Assembly (NCBI RefSeq): GCF_000725545.1
Contig: NZ_JNZP01000001.1
Coordinates: forward strand, 558,001-622,000
DNA length: 64,000 bases
From: Streptomyces exfoliatus
Lineage (GTDB): Bacteria > Actinomycetota > Actinomycetes > Streptomycetales > Streptomycetaceae
Reading direction: 5' to 3'
Below the pieces are notes generated by a model, which was given only the letters and a program-made list of their open reading frames with translations, was not told where the DNA came from and did not search any database. A program made the translations under genes and the position numbers. Positions 41,042-49,074 of the stretch are shown here, piece after piece (the stretch's first letter is position 1; each line of letters opens with the position of its first letter).

Positions 41042-42058
41042 ATGGGTGCGGCGGGGGCGGAGGTGCTGCCGGGGCCGGTGGGGGGCAGGGACACTGTGGA
41101 CGGGAGCCGTTTCCGGACGGGGGACGTGGACGAGGCGCGCGAGGAACTCGACGCCCGCTACTACGCGAACCGGATGGACGTCGTCGACCGGGAGAGACGC
41201 CCCTTCGCCGCGCGCTTCGACACCCTCGCGTTCGGCCCGCTGGTCATCGGCGACCTCAGCTGCGGCGCCGACGTGCGGATGAGCTTCGGGGAACTAGGCG
41301 CCTACCACCTGAACGCACCGTTCAGCGGCAGGATGGAGATGCGCCAGGGCGGGTCCTCGATCGTCGCGACGGCCGACGAGGCGCTGCTCCTCGACCCGGC
41401 GGGGGACACCTTCCTCGACCGCTGGACCGGGGACTGCAGGACCCTCTCGGTCAAGGTCGGCGCCGCCGAGCTGCGCGACCGCCTCGAACGGCTGCTCGGC
41501 CGCCCGCCCCGAGGCCCGCTGGTCTTCGCCCCCGGCCTGGACATCACCCGCGGCCCCGGTCTGAGCTGGGTGCGCTTCGCCCGCCAGGTGGCCGCGGAGG
41601 CGCTCGCCGGAGAGGGCCTCGCCCGGCACGAGCTGGTGGCGCGACCCTTGCAGGAGGCCCTGCTCAACGGACTGCTGCTGGCCGCGGAGCACCCCTGGCG
41701 CGAGGCGCTCGCCCACCCGGGGGAGCCGCGGCGGCCGGCCCCGGTCAAGCGCGCGATGGACGCGGTGCGGGAGCGCCCCGAGCACCCGTTCACGACCACC
41801 GAACTCGCCGCCCACGCGCGCGTGAGCGTGCGCCGCCTCCAGGAGTCGTTCCGCGAGTACGTGGGGATGTCACCGATGGCGTACGTACGGGAGGTGCGCC
41901 TCGACCGGGTCCGCGAGGAGCTGCGGACGGCCGCGCCGGACGAGGTGAGCGTGAGCGAGGTGGCCTGGCGCTGGGGCTTCGCCCACCAGGGCCGGTTCGC
42001 GGCGCGCTACCGCGAGAAGTTCGGCGAGACGCCGTCCCGGACGCTCCGGGCGTCGTGA
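41042..42058 (+). CDS. AraC-family transcriptional regulator (CbdI-like sensor domain)
   Basis: The 338-residue protein has an N-terminal AraC-binding-like domain (about residues 30-200: VVDRERRPFAARFDTLAFGPLVIGDLSCGADVRM, YHLNAPFSGRMEMRQGG). Two C-terminal helix-turn-helix motifs (about 235-335) follow: FTTTELAAHARVSVRRLQESFREYVGMSPMAYVREVRLDRV and VSVSEVAWRWGFAHQGRFAARYREKFGETPSRTLR. This is the arrangement of AraC proteins next to oxidoreductase genes. No target is adjacent: TerD is divergent, 112 bases away, and the SDR gene converges from the other side. I use ATG 41042 because of the -10 seven bases before it. Confidence 0.85.
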   Translation: MGAAGAEVLPGPVGGRDTVDGSRFRTGDVDEAREELDARYYANRMDVVDRERRPFAARFDTLAFGPLVIGDLSCGADVRMSFGELGAYHLNAPFSGRMEMRQGGSSIVATADEALLLDPAGDTFLDRWTGDCRTLSVKVGAAELRDRLERLLGRPPRGPLVFAPGLDITRGPGLSWVRFARQVAAEALAGEGLARHELVARPLQEALLNGLLLAAEHPWREALAHPGEPRRPAPVKRAMDAVRERPEHPFTTTELAAHARVSVRRLQESFREYVGMSPMAYVREVRLDRVREELRTAAPDEVSVSEVAWRWGFAHQGRFAARYREKFGETPSRTLRAS

Positions 42059-42328
42059 TGAGGACCCGTGTGCGGGGCCGTCGGCGCGCTCGGGGCGCAC
42101 TCGGGGTGGCAGGCCGACGGCGGCGTGCGCGGGGGCGTGCCTCCGTGCGTCGACCCGCCGCGCAATCCGGACAGGTGCCGCGTTCCGCGGCTCGCGATGA
42201 TCTTCGTCCGGGCCTACGGTGAGCGAGTCCGGTCTGCCAGCGCGCACCGTGACCCGGGCCCCGGCCGGCTCCCCCCGTATCAGTCCGGCCGGGTCCTGTG
42301 TAATCCGTCGTGACGCGCCGTCGTTCGT

Positions 42329-43084
42329 TCAGGCCAGGCCGCCGTTGCTCATCAGCAGCTGCCCGTTGATCCACTGGCCCTCGGTCGAGCACAGGAAGTC
42401 CACCAGGTGCGCGGTGTCCCGTGGGGTGCCGAGGCGGCCGAGCGGTGTCAGACCGGCCAGCTGCTCCCTCTGCTCCGCCGTCATCCATCCGGTGTCGACC
42501 GGGCCGGGGTTGATGACGTTCGCGGTGACCCCGAGGTGCGCGAGCTCGCGCGCGGCGGCCAGAGTGATGCGGTCGAGCGCGCCCTTGCTCGCCCCGTACG
42601 GAAGGTTCCCCACGGTGTGGTCGCTGGTCAGGGCGACGATACGGCCCGTGCCCGCGGGGCCGGTGAAGCGCCGCCCGTACGCGCGGATCAGGAGCCAGGA
42701 CGCGCGCGCGTTGACCGCGAAGTGGCGGTCGAAGCTCTCCACCGTGGTGTCGAGGAGGCCGGAGTCGACCGACTCGCAGTGGGCCATGACGAGGGCCGTG
42801 ACCGGGCGGCCGAACCGGTCCTCCACCGCGTCGAACACGCGCGCGGGGGCGTCGGGTTCGGCGAGATCGGCCTCGACGGCCATGGCGGCGGCGCCCCGCT
42901 CCGCGAGCTCCCCGAGGACCGCCTCGGTCGCGCCCCGCTCGACGCCCCACTCCATGCGCCGGTCGTAGGGCGTCCAGCAGGTGAGGGCGAGGTCCCAGCC
43001 CGACTCGGCCAGGCGCCGGGCGATGCCGGCGCCGATGCCGACGGTGCGGCCGACCCCGGTCACGAGGGCGAGGGGACGGGTCAT
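42329..43084 (-). CDS. short-chain dehydrogenase/reductase (SDR)
   Basis: The 251-residue NAD(P)-dependent oxidoreductase has a modified glycine motif TGVGRTVGIGAGIA (about residues 9-22), Ser and the catalytic pair in ALTSDHTVGNLPYGASKGALDR (YxxxK), and the C-terminal INPGPVDTGWM and INGQLLMSNGG. The N-terminal GVGRTVGIGAGIARRL variant resembles enzymes acting on unusual substrates. It follows the uronate dehydrogenase gene by 71 bases on the same strand and probably belongs to that operon, but its substrate cannot be named. ATG 43084 has AGGAG upstream. Confidence 0.85.
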   Translation of the reverse strand: MTRPLALVTGVGRTVGIGAGIARRLAESGWDLALTCWTPYDRRMEWGVERGATEAVLGELAERGAAAMAVEADLAEPDAPARVFDAVEDRFGRPVTALVMAHCESVDSGLLDTTVESFDRHFAVNARASWLLIRAYGRRFTGPAGTGRIVALTSDHTVGNLPYGASKGALDRITLAAARELAHLGVTANVINPGPVDTGWMTAEQREQLAGLTPLGRLGTPRDTAHLVDFLCSTEGQWINGQLLMSNGGLA

Positions 43085-43155
43085 GGGACCACTCCTGTCG
43101 GTGCGGGGTACGGGGTGCCGAGGTGCGGGCGCGGGGTGCCGAGGCGCGGGCCGGG

Positions 43156-43965
43156 TCAGTAGGGCCAGCGGGGCGGGTCCACGCAGAAGTGGCCGCCCAG
43201 GTAGAGGTCGTCGGCGCTGCCCTCCGGCGGGAGGCCCTTCTCGGCGATGAGCTTCTCCGCGTACGGCTCCGAGTCGTCCTGCGGCTCGAAGCCGATGGCC
43301 CGCGCCGTGGAGAGGTCCCACCACGCGCGCGTGTTGGCGGACGAGCCGTACACCACGGTGTGGCCCACGTTCTCGGCGGTGAGCGTGGTGTGCAGGAGGC
43401 GGGCGCAGTCGGCGGGGCTGAGCCACATCGACAGCATCCGTACCGAGGTGGGCTCGGGGAAGCAGGAGCCGATGCGGACGGAGACGGTCTCGATGCCGTG
43501 CTGGTCCCAGTAGAGCTGCGCCAGGTCCTCGCCGAAGCACTTGGAGAGGCCGTAGAAGGTGTCGGGGCGGTGCGGGGTGTCGACCGGGACGGGCGGTTCG
43601 CCGTCGCGCGGGCGCCGGGTGAAGCCGACGGCGTGGTTGCTGGAGGCGAAGACCACACGCCGGACGCCCTCCTCGCGGGCGGCCTCGTAGAGGTGGTACG
43701 TGCCGGCGATGTTGGCGGCCATGATCTTCTCGAAGCTCGATTCGAGGGAGATGCCGGCCAGGTGCACGATGGCGTCGACGCCCCGGACGGCCTCGCGCAG
43801 CGCCGCGCGGTCCGCGAGGTCGGCGACGATCGCGTCGGGCGCCCCCGGCACGGGGGCGACGTCCAGGAGGCGGAGGTCGTAGCCGTACGGGGGCAGCAGC
43901 TCCCGCATCAGCGTGCCGACGCCCCCGGCGGCGCCGGTGAGCAGGACGGTGCGGGGTGCTGACAT
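43156..43965 (-). CDS. udh: uronate dehydrogenase
   Basis: Uronate dehydrogenase oxidises glucuronate or galacturonate to the aldarolactone with NAD+, the first step of oxidative uronate breakdown. The 269-residue protein matches the Agrobacterium/Pseudomonas Udh sequence pattern closely: TGAAGGVGTLMRELL, IVHLAGISLESSFEKIMAANI, FASSNHAVGF, the catalytic Tyr138 and Lys142 in YGLSKCFGEDLA, and RIGSCFPEPTSVRMLSMW. I use ATG 43965 because GAGGAG is 9 bases upstream; the ATG at 43974 would abut that site. It is divergent from kdgD. Confidence 0.87.
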   Translation of the reverse strand: MSAPRTVLLTGAAGGVGTLMRELLPPYGYDLRLLDVAPVPGAPDAIVADLADRAALREAVRGVDAIVHLAGISLESSFEKIMAANIAGTYHLYEAAREEGVRRVVFASSNHAVGFTRRPRDGEPPVPVDTPHRPDTFYGLSKCFGEDLAQLYWDQHGIETVSVRIGSCFPEPTSVRMLSMWLSPADCARLLHTTLTAENVGHTVVYGSSANTRAWWDLSTARAIGFEPQDDSEPYAEKLIAEKGLPPEGSADDLYLGGHFCVDPPRWPY

Positions 43966-44007
43966 GGAGCGCATCTCCTCTGTTGAGCGGCATTCACAAC
44001 CGTGGAC

Positions 44008-44037
44008 ACGCTAGGGAGCGGCCGGACGGAGCGTCAA
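44008..44037 (-). promoter_or_regulatory. udh promoter
   Basis: On the minus strand TTGACG (44037-44032), an 18-base spacer and TAGCGT (44013-44008) form a good vegetative promoter. The leader includes GAGGAG before the ATG at 43965. Confidence 0.6.
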
Positions 44038-44064
44038 GAGCCGTCGATGGAGCGGGCTTCTTCC

Positions 44065-44094
44065 TTGACCGGCGCTTCCGCGCTGTTCTAGCGT
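44065..44094 (+). promoter_or_regulatory. kdgD promoter
   Basis: TTGACC (44065-44070), an 18-base spacer and TAGCGT (44089-44094) mirror the divergent udh promoter almost exactly. The kdgD leader of about 80 bases contains the palindrome at 44122-44132. Confidence 0.6.
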
Positions 44095-44121
44095 GCGAGG
44101 CGGCACCGTTCAAGAATATGG

Positions 44122-44132
44122 ATGACAGTCAT
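44122..44132. promoter_or_regulatory. short palindrome in the kdgD leader
   Basis: ATGACAGTCAT, a perfect 11-base palindrome 28 bases after the kdgD -10, is a possible regulator site. It is short enough that chance is a fair alternative. Confidence 0.25.
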
Positions 44133-44180
44133 ACCTGTGCACGCGATGGCCCTGCACGACGGACTTTCCTGGGAGCGCCC

Positions 44181-45113
44181 GTGACCACTGCCCCGCTCGC
44201 CGGCCGCCTCGACGGCCTGCTGTTCTTCCCCGTCACCGCCTTCGCGCCGGACGGCTCCCTCGACCTCGACACCTTCCGCGCCCATGTCCGCGCGGGTGTC
44301 GAGGCGGGCGCCGCCGCCGTGTTCGCCTGCTGCGGCACCGGCGAGTTCCACGCCCTCACCCCCGAGGAGTTCCGGGACTGCGTCGCCGCCGCCGTCGAGG
44401 AGGTCGCCGGCCGCGTCCCCGTCGTCGCGGGCGCCGGCTACGGCACCGCACTCGCCGTCCAGTACGCCCGGCTCGCCGAGGAGGCGGGCGCCGACGGACT
44501 CCTCGCCATGCCGCCGTACCTCGTCGTCGCCGACCAGGCGGGACTGCTCCGCCACTACACCGAACTCGCCGCCGCCACCTCGCTCGACGTCATCGTCTAC
44601 CAGCGCGACAACGCGGTCCTCACCCCGGCCACCGCCGTCGCCCTCGCCCGCACCGACGGGATCATCGGCCTCAAGGACGGCCTCGGCGACCTCGACCTCA
44701 TGCAGCGGATCGTCAGCGCCGTCCGCGCCGAGGGCCTCGACCTGCTCTACTTCAACGGCCTGCCGACCGCCGAACTCACCGGCGCCGCCTACCGGGGCAT
44801 CGGCGTCACCCTCTACTCCTCCGCCGTCTTCTGCTTCGCCCCCGACCTCGCCCTCGCCTTCCACCGCGCCCTCACCACCGGCGACGACGCCACGGTGGAC
44901 CTGCTCGTCGACGGCTTCTACCGGCCGCTCGTCGAACTCCGCTCGCAGGGCAGGGGATACGCCGTCTCGCTCGTCAAGGCGGCCGTACGCAGGGGAGGCC
45001 TGGACGTCGGCGAGGTGCGCCCGCCGCTGAGCGAGCCCGCCCCCGAGCACGTCGACGAGCTCATGGTGCTCGTCGAGCGCGGCCGGGCCCTCCTGAAGGA
45101 GGCCGGGGCATGA
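44181..45113 (+). CDS. kdgD: 5-dehydro-4-deoxyglucarate dehydratase
   Basis: KdgD dehydrates and decarboxylates 5-keto-4-deoxyglucarate to alpha-ketoglutarate semialdehyde. The 310-residue protein is a DapA/NAL-family TIM barrel with GLLFFPVTAFAPDGSLDLDTFRAHV. It has the KdgD-type ACCGTGEFHALTPEEF where DapA has GTTGE, Tyr140 in VIVYQRDNA and Schiff-base Lys165 in GLKDGLGD. GTG 44181 has GGGAG seven bases before. It overlaps the next gene by 4 bases. With udh divergent, this indicates an aldarate route from uronic acids; glucarate/galactarate dehydratase is not in the window. Confidence 0.9.
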   Translation: MTTAPLAGRLDGLLFFPVTAFAPDGSLDLDTFRAHVRAGVEAGAAAVFACCGTGEFHALTPEEFRDCVAAAVEEVAGRVPVVAGAGYGTALAVQYARLAEEAGADGLLAMPPYLVVADQAGLLRHYTELAAATSLDVIVYQRDNAVLTPATAVALARTDGIIGLKDGLGDLDLMQRIVSAVRAEGLDLLYFNGLPTAELTGAAYRGIGVTLYSSAVFCFAPDLALAFHRALTTGDDATVDLLVDGFYRPLVELRSQGRGYAVSLVKAAVRRGGLDVGEVRPPLSEPAPEHVDELMVLVERGRALLKEAGA

Positions 45114-46243
45114 GAGCGGCAGCCTTCCTCTACCCCTGGGACGTCGACGGCGACCCCGCCGCACCCGCGCTCCTCGCCGGGCTCGGTCTCGCACAGGTCA
45201 CCCTTGCCGCCGCCTACCACTCCACCCGGGCGCTGACCCCCCGTCACCCGGCCCACCGGATCGTCACCGCCGAGTACGCCGCCGTGCACTACCCGCCGGA
45301 CCCGGACCGCTGGGCGGGCCGCACCCTCCGCCCGTACCCGGCGGGGGACTGGGCGCCCGGCGACTCCTTCGGGCGGGCCGCCGAGGCCCTCGGCGCCGCA
45401 GGCCTCGACGTGCACAGCTGGGTCGTCCTCGCCCACAACTCCCGCCTGGGCGCCGAACACCCGGAGACCTCCGTCGTCAACGCCTACGGCGACCGCTACC
45501 CCTGGGCGCCCTGCATCGCCCGCCCCGAGGTCCGCTCCCTGCTCGTCGACCTGGCCGCCGAGGCCGCCGTACGGCCCGGCGCGGCCGGCACCGAGCTGGA
45601 GTCCTGCGGCTGGTACGGCCTGGCCCACCTGCACGCCCACGACAAGACCGGCGGCGTCGCCCTGGGGGACCGGGAGCAGTACCTGATGTCGCTCTGCTTC
45701 TGCCCCTCCTGCCGTGAGGGGTACGGGGAGGGGGGCGCCGACCCCGACGAGCTGGCCGCCGCCGTGCGCGGCGCCCTGGAGCCCGTGTGGGCGGGAGCGG
45801 GACCGGCCGGCGGGCTGGGCGCCCTGGAGGCCCCTGCCCTGGCCTGGCGCGCCCGGACCGCCCATACCTTCCAGGAGGCCGCCGTGACCGCCGTACGGGC
45901 CGCGGCCCCGCCCGGCTTCCGGATCCTGCTGCACGCCGACCCCGACCCGTACCGCTGCGGCGCCGACGCCGGCACCGACCCGGCGCACGTCCTCGGCCTC
46001 GCGGACGGGGTGGTCGCCCGGCCGCCCCGGGTCGCGGACTTCGCCGCCCACGCCCGCCCGGACACCGTCCTCGCCGCGAACCTCTCCGTCGTCGCCGGTA
46101 TGGGCGGCGCCCCGGACCGGCTGGCCGAGGACGCCGAGCGGGCCCGTGACGCGGGAGCGACCGAACTGCGGCTCTACCACGCGGGTCTGGCCTCCGACGA
46201 GGACCTGACCGCCGTCGGGACGGCGCTGCGGAAGCTGGGTTAG
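45110..46243 (+). CDS. unassigned protein coupled to kdgD, probable TIM-barrel enzyme
   Basis: The 377-residue protein begins AAFLYPWDVDGDP and has YHSTRALTPRHPAHRIVTAEYAAVHYPPD, a repeated set of aromatic/His motifs (HSWVVLAHNSRLGAEHP, NAYGDRYPWAPC, ARPEVRSLLVDL, LESCGWYGLAHLHAHDKTGG) and a Cys cluster CFCPSC. The order of strands and helices suggests a (beta/alpha)8 barrel of the kind seen in putative glycoside hydrolases. No known catalytic pair is certain. Its ATG overlaps the kdgD stop (ATGA), so it is made with KdgD and presumably acts on a uronate-containing sugar or its product. This function is inferred from position only. Confidence 0.8.
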   Translation: MRAAAFLYPWDVDGDPAAPALLAGLGLAQVTLAAAYHSTRALTPRHPAHRIVTAEYAAVHYPPDPDRWAGRTLRPYPAGDWAPGDSFGRAAEALGAAGLDVHSWVVLAHNSRLGAEHPETSVVNAYGDRYPWAPCIARPEVRSLLVDLAAEAAVRPGAAGTELESCGWYGLAHLHAHDKTGGVALGDREQYLMSLCFCPSCREGYGEGGADPDELAAAVRGALEPVWAGAGPAGGLGALEAPALAWRARTAHTFQEAAVTAVRAAAPPGFRILLHADPDPYRCGADAGTDPAHVLGLADGVVARPPRVADFAAHARPDTVLAANLSVVAGMGGAPDRLAEDAERARDAGATELRLYHAGLASDEDLTAVGTALRKLG

Positions 46244-46252
46244 GGCAGAGAC

Positions 46253-46281
46253 GCGGGTCGCCGGAGGATCCGGCGACCCGC
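46253..46281. terminator. bidirectional terminator after the kdgD operon
   Basis: GCGGGTCGCCGG (46253-46264) and CCGGCGACCCGC (46270-46281) form a perfect 12-bp stem with an AGGAT loop between convergent genes. Confidence 0.75.
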
Positions 46282-46296
46282 ACCAGGTCGGCCCCC

Positions 46297-49074
46297 TCAC
46301 CAGGCCAGGTCCTCCAGCGCGTCCAGATCCGGCATCTCCGCGGCCACCGGTTCCATCCCGGCCCCCGCCACCCGCAGCTCCGCCCAGATCGTCTTGCCCC
46401 TGCGGGCGTACCGCGTCCCCCAGCGCTCCGCGTACTGCGCCACCAGGTACAGCCCGCGGCCGCCCTCGTCCGTCGTCGCCGCGTGCCGCAGGTGCGGCGA
46501 GGTGCTGCTGCCGTCCGAGACCTCGCAGATCAGCGTCCGGTCGTGGAGCAGCCGTACCCGGATCGGATCGGCCCCGTACCGCACCGCGTTCGTGATCAGC
46601 TCGCTGAGGACCAGCTCCGCGGAGAACGCGAGCCCTTCGAGCCCCCACTCCGCCAGCTTCGCCGCCGCCGCGTTCCGTACCGGCGAGACCGCCGACGGAT
46701 CGCGCGCCACCTCCCACTCGGCGATCCGCTCCCGTTCCAGCAGCCGGGTCCTGGCCACGAGCAGCGCGATGTCGTCACGCGGCGACGGCGAGAGCAGCGT
46801 CGCGAGCACGTCCGCGCAGATCTGCTCAGGGCTGCGGTCCCGGCGGGCCAGCGTCGACCGCAGCAGCCCGAGGCCCGTGTCGAGGTCCCGTCCCCGGTCC
46901 TCCAGGAGGCCGTCCGTGAAGAGCACCAGCTTGCTGCCCTCCGGCAGCCACAGCTCCGTCGTCTCGAACGGCACGTCGCCGAGACCGAGCCCCAGCGGCA
47001 GCCCCGGCGGCAGCTCGGGGAACTCCACCCGCCCGTCAGGACCCACGAGCGCAGGACCCGGATGTCCCGCGCTCGCCACCGTGCACAGGCCGGACGCCGG
47101 GTCGTAGATCGCGTACAGGCAGGTCGCGCCGGTGATGCCCTCCTCGCGGCGCCGGCTCTCGACGTCCGGCCCCTCCGACTCCCGCTCGTCGATGCGGCCC
47201 GTCAGCTCGTCGAGATGGCCGAGCAGTTCGTCCGGCGGCACGTCGAGCGTCGAGAAGTTGTGCACCGCCGTCCGCAGCCGTCCCATGGTGGCCGCCGCGT
47301 GCAGCCCGTGCCCCACCACGTCCCCCACCACGAGCGCCACCCGGGCGCCCGGCAGCGGGATCACGTCGAACCAGTCGCCGCCGACGCCGGCCTTCGCCGG
47401 GAGATAGCGGTACGCCACGTCCACCGCGTTCTGGTCGGGCAGCACCCGGGGCAGCAGGCTCCGCTGCAGCGTCACCGCCATCGCGTGCTCCCGGGTGAAC
47501 CGGCGCGCGTTGTCGATCGCGACCGCCGCCCGCGCCGCCAGCTCCTCCGCGAACGACAGGTCCTCCTCCCCGAACGGCTCCGGGGTGTCCGCGCGCCAGA
47601 AGTTCGCCATCCCCAGGACCACCCCGCGGGCGCGCAGCGGCACCGTGAGCAGCGAGTGCATCCCGAACGCCAGGGCCTGCGCCGCCCCCTCCGGGTCCTG
47701 CGCCCGCCAGCCCTCCGCCGCCGCCAGCTCCGCCTGCACCACCGCGTGGCCCGCGCCCAGGGCCCTCGCCATCGGGGTGCTGGGCACGTCGAACCGCACG
47801 ATGTCCCCGACCGGCTGCAGCGGCTGGTCGGACCGCAACCCGCTCAGTGCCGTCCGCCGCATCTCGGTGGCCGCCGAAGCGGAGCCCGGCGGCTCCTCCC
47901 CACGCAGCACCGGTTCGAGCAGCTCCACGGTCGCGAAGTCCGCGAAGCGCGGTACGGCCACCTCCGCCAGCTCCTCCGCGGTCCGCACCACCTCGAGCGT
48001 CGTCCCGATTCGCACACCCGCCTCGTACAGCAGCTGGAGCCGGCTACGGGCCACCGCCGCCCGGCCGGTCACCGCGGCGAGTTCGGTGGTGTCCCGCATC
48101 GTCATCACGCTCCCGGACTCCGAGCCGTCCGTGACCGTGGGCCGTACGCTCACCGCGAGCAGCCGGTCGCCCGCGCGGTGCACCTCGTCCGTCGCCGACC
48201 GGCCCGACACGAGGAGTTCGACCGTACGGGGATCGAGGCCGAGCTCCGAGACGTGCCGCCGCTCCGCGTCAGCCGTGAGACCGAGCAGCCGGCGCGCCTC
48301 GTCGTTGGCGAGCAGCAGCCGCCGGTCGGGGCCCACGATCAGGACCCCTTCGCGCACGGCGTGCAGCACCGCCTCGTGGTGCTCCTTCATCCGGGTCATC
48401 TCGGCCGGGCCGAGGCCGTGCGTCTGCCGCCGCAGTCGCCGGCTCACCAGGGCGGCCCCGCCCACGGCGAGGACCAGCGCGCCCCCCGCCGCGCCCGCGA
48501 GCAGCGGCAGCCGGCCCTCCACAGCCTGCGTGATGCTCTCCACCTCGACGCCGCTGGTGACCATGCCGACGATCCGGCCCCGGTCGTCCACCACGGGGAC
48601 CACGGCCCGTACGGCGTCGTTGGGCGCCCCCCTGAACAGTTCGGTGAAGGACTCGCCGTCCACCACGGCGCGCGTGAGGTCACCGGTCGCCTTGAGGCCG
48701 ATCAGTTCCGGTTCCGAGTCGGTGTACCGCAGTCCGGCCGGACTCAGGACCGCGATGAAGTCCACGCCCGTCGCCCGGCGGGTGGCCTCCGCCCGGTCCT
48801 GGAGCTCCGCCGTCGGATCGGCCGAGGTCAGGGCGTCGTCGATGCCGGGCGCCTTCGCGAACGCCTCCGCGACCGCGAGCGAGCGGACCCGGGCGTCCCG
48901 CTCGGTGTCGTTGCGGGCCTGGTAGAACGTCACGAACACGGCCGCCGCGATCACCAGGAGCGCGATCAGCGCCTCCAGGGCGAACACCTGTCCGGCGACG
49001 CTCCGCAGCCCGGTCCCGCGCTCACCCGGGCCCGGGCGCCCGCCGCGCGCCCGCCGCCGGTCCCGGGCACTCAT
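46297..49074 (-). CDS. membrane sensor with PAS, GAF, SpoIIE phosphatase and HATPase domains
   Basis: The 925-residue protein is a large regulator. A membrane helix (about residues 28-50), an extracytoplasmic Cache-like sensor and a second helix (about 188-212) come first. A PAS domain (about 230-340) and a GAF domain (about 350-520) follow. Next is a PP2C/SpoIIE phosphatase (about 540-765) with metal-binding aspartates in GGDWFDV, VVGDVVGHG, LFTDGLLEDRG and SPRDDIALL. It ends with an anti-sigma-type HATPase (about 795-905) with NAVRYG and GGRGLYLVAQYAERWG. It could both dephosphorylate an anti-sigma-factor antagonist and act as kinase. It is coupled (ATGA) to the next SpoIIE gene upstream. 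Confidence 0.88.
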   Translation of the reverse strand: MSARDRRRARGGRPGPGERGTGLRSVAGQVFALEALIALLVIAAAVFVTFYQARNDTERDARVRSLAVAEAFAKAPGIDDALTSADPTAELQDRAEATRRATGVDFIAVLSPAGLRYTDSEPELIGLKATGDLTRAVVDGESFTELFRGAPNDAVRAVVPVVDDRGRIVGMVTSGVEVESITQAVEGRLPLLAGAAGGALVLAVGGAALVSRRLRRQTHGLGPAEMTRMKEHHEAVLHAVREGVLIVGPDRRLLLANDEARRLLGLTADAERRHVSELGLDPRTVELLVSGRSATDEVHRAGDRLLAVSVRPTVTDGSESGSVMTMRDTTELAAVTGRAAVARSRLQLLYEAGVRIGTTLEVVRTAEELAEVAVPRFADFATVELLEPVLRGEEPPGSASAATEMRRTALSGLRSDQPLQPVGDIVRFDVPSTPMARALGAGHAVVQAELAAAEGWRAQDPEGAAQALAFGMHSLLTVPLRARGVVLGMANFWRADTPEPFGEEDLSFAEELAARAAVAIDNARRFTREHAMAVTLQRSLLPRVLPDQNAVDVAYRYLPAKAGVGGDWFDVIPLPGARVALVVGDVVGHGLHAAATMGRLRTAVHNFSTLDVPPDELLGHLDELTGRIDERESEGPDVESRRREEGITGATCLYAIYDPASGLCTVASAGHPGPALVGPDGRVEFPELPPGLPLGLGLGDVPFETTELWLPEGSKLVLFTDGLLEDRGRDLDTGLGLLRSTLARRDRSPEQICADVLATLLSPSPRDDIALLVARTRLLERERIAEWEVARDPSAVSPVRNAAAAKLAEWGLEGLAFSAELVLSELITNAVRYGADPIRVRLLHDRTLICEVSDGSSTSPHLRHAATTDEGGRGLYLVAQYAERWGTRYARRGKTIWAELRVAGAGMEPVAAEMPDLDALEDLAW

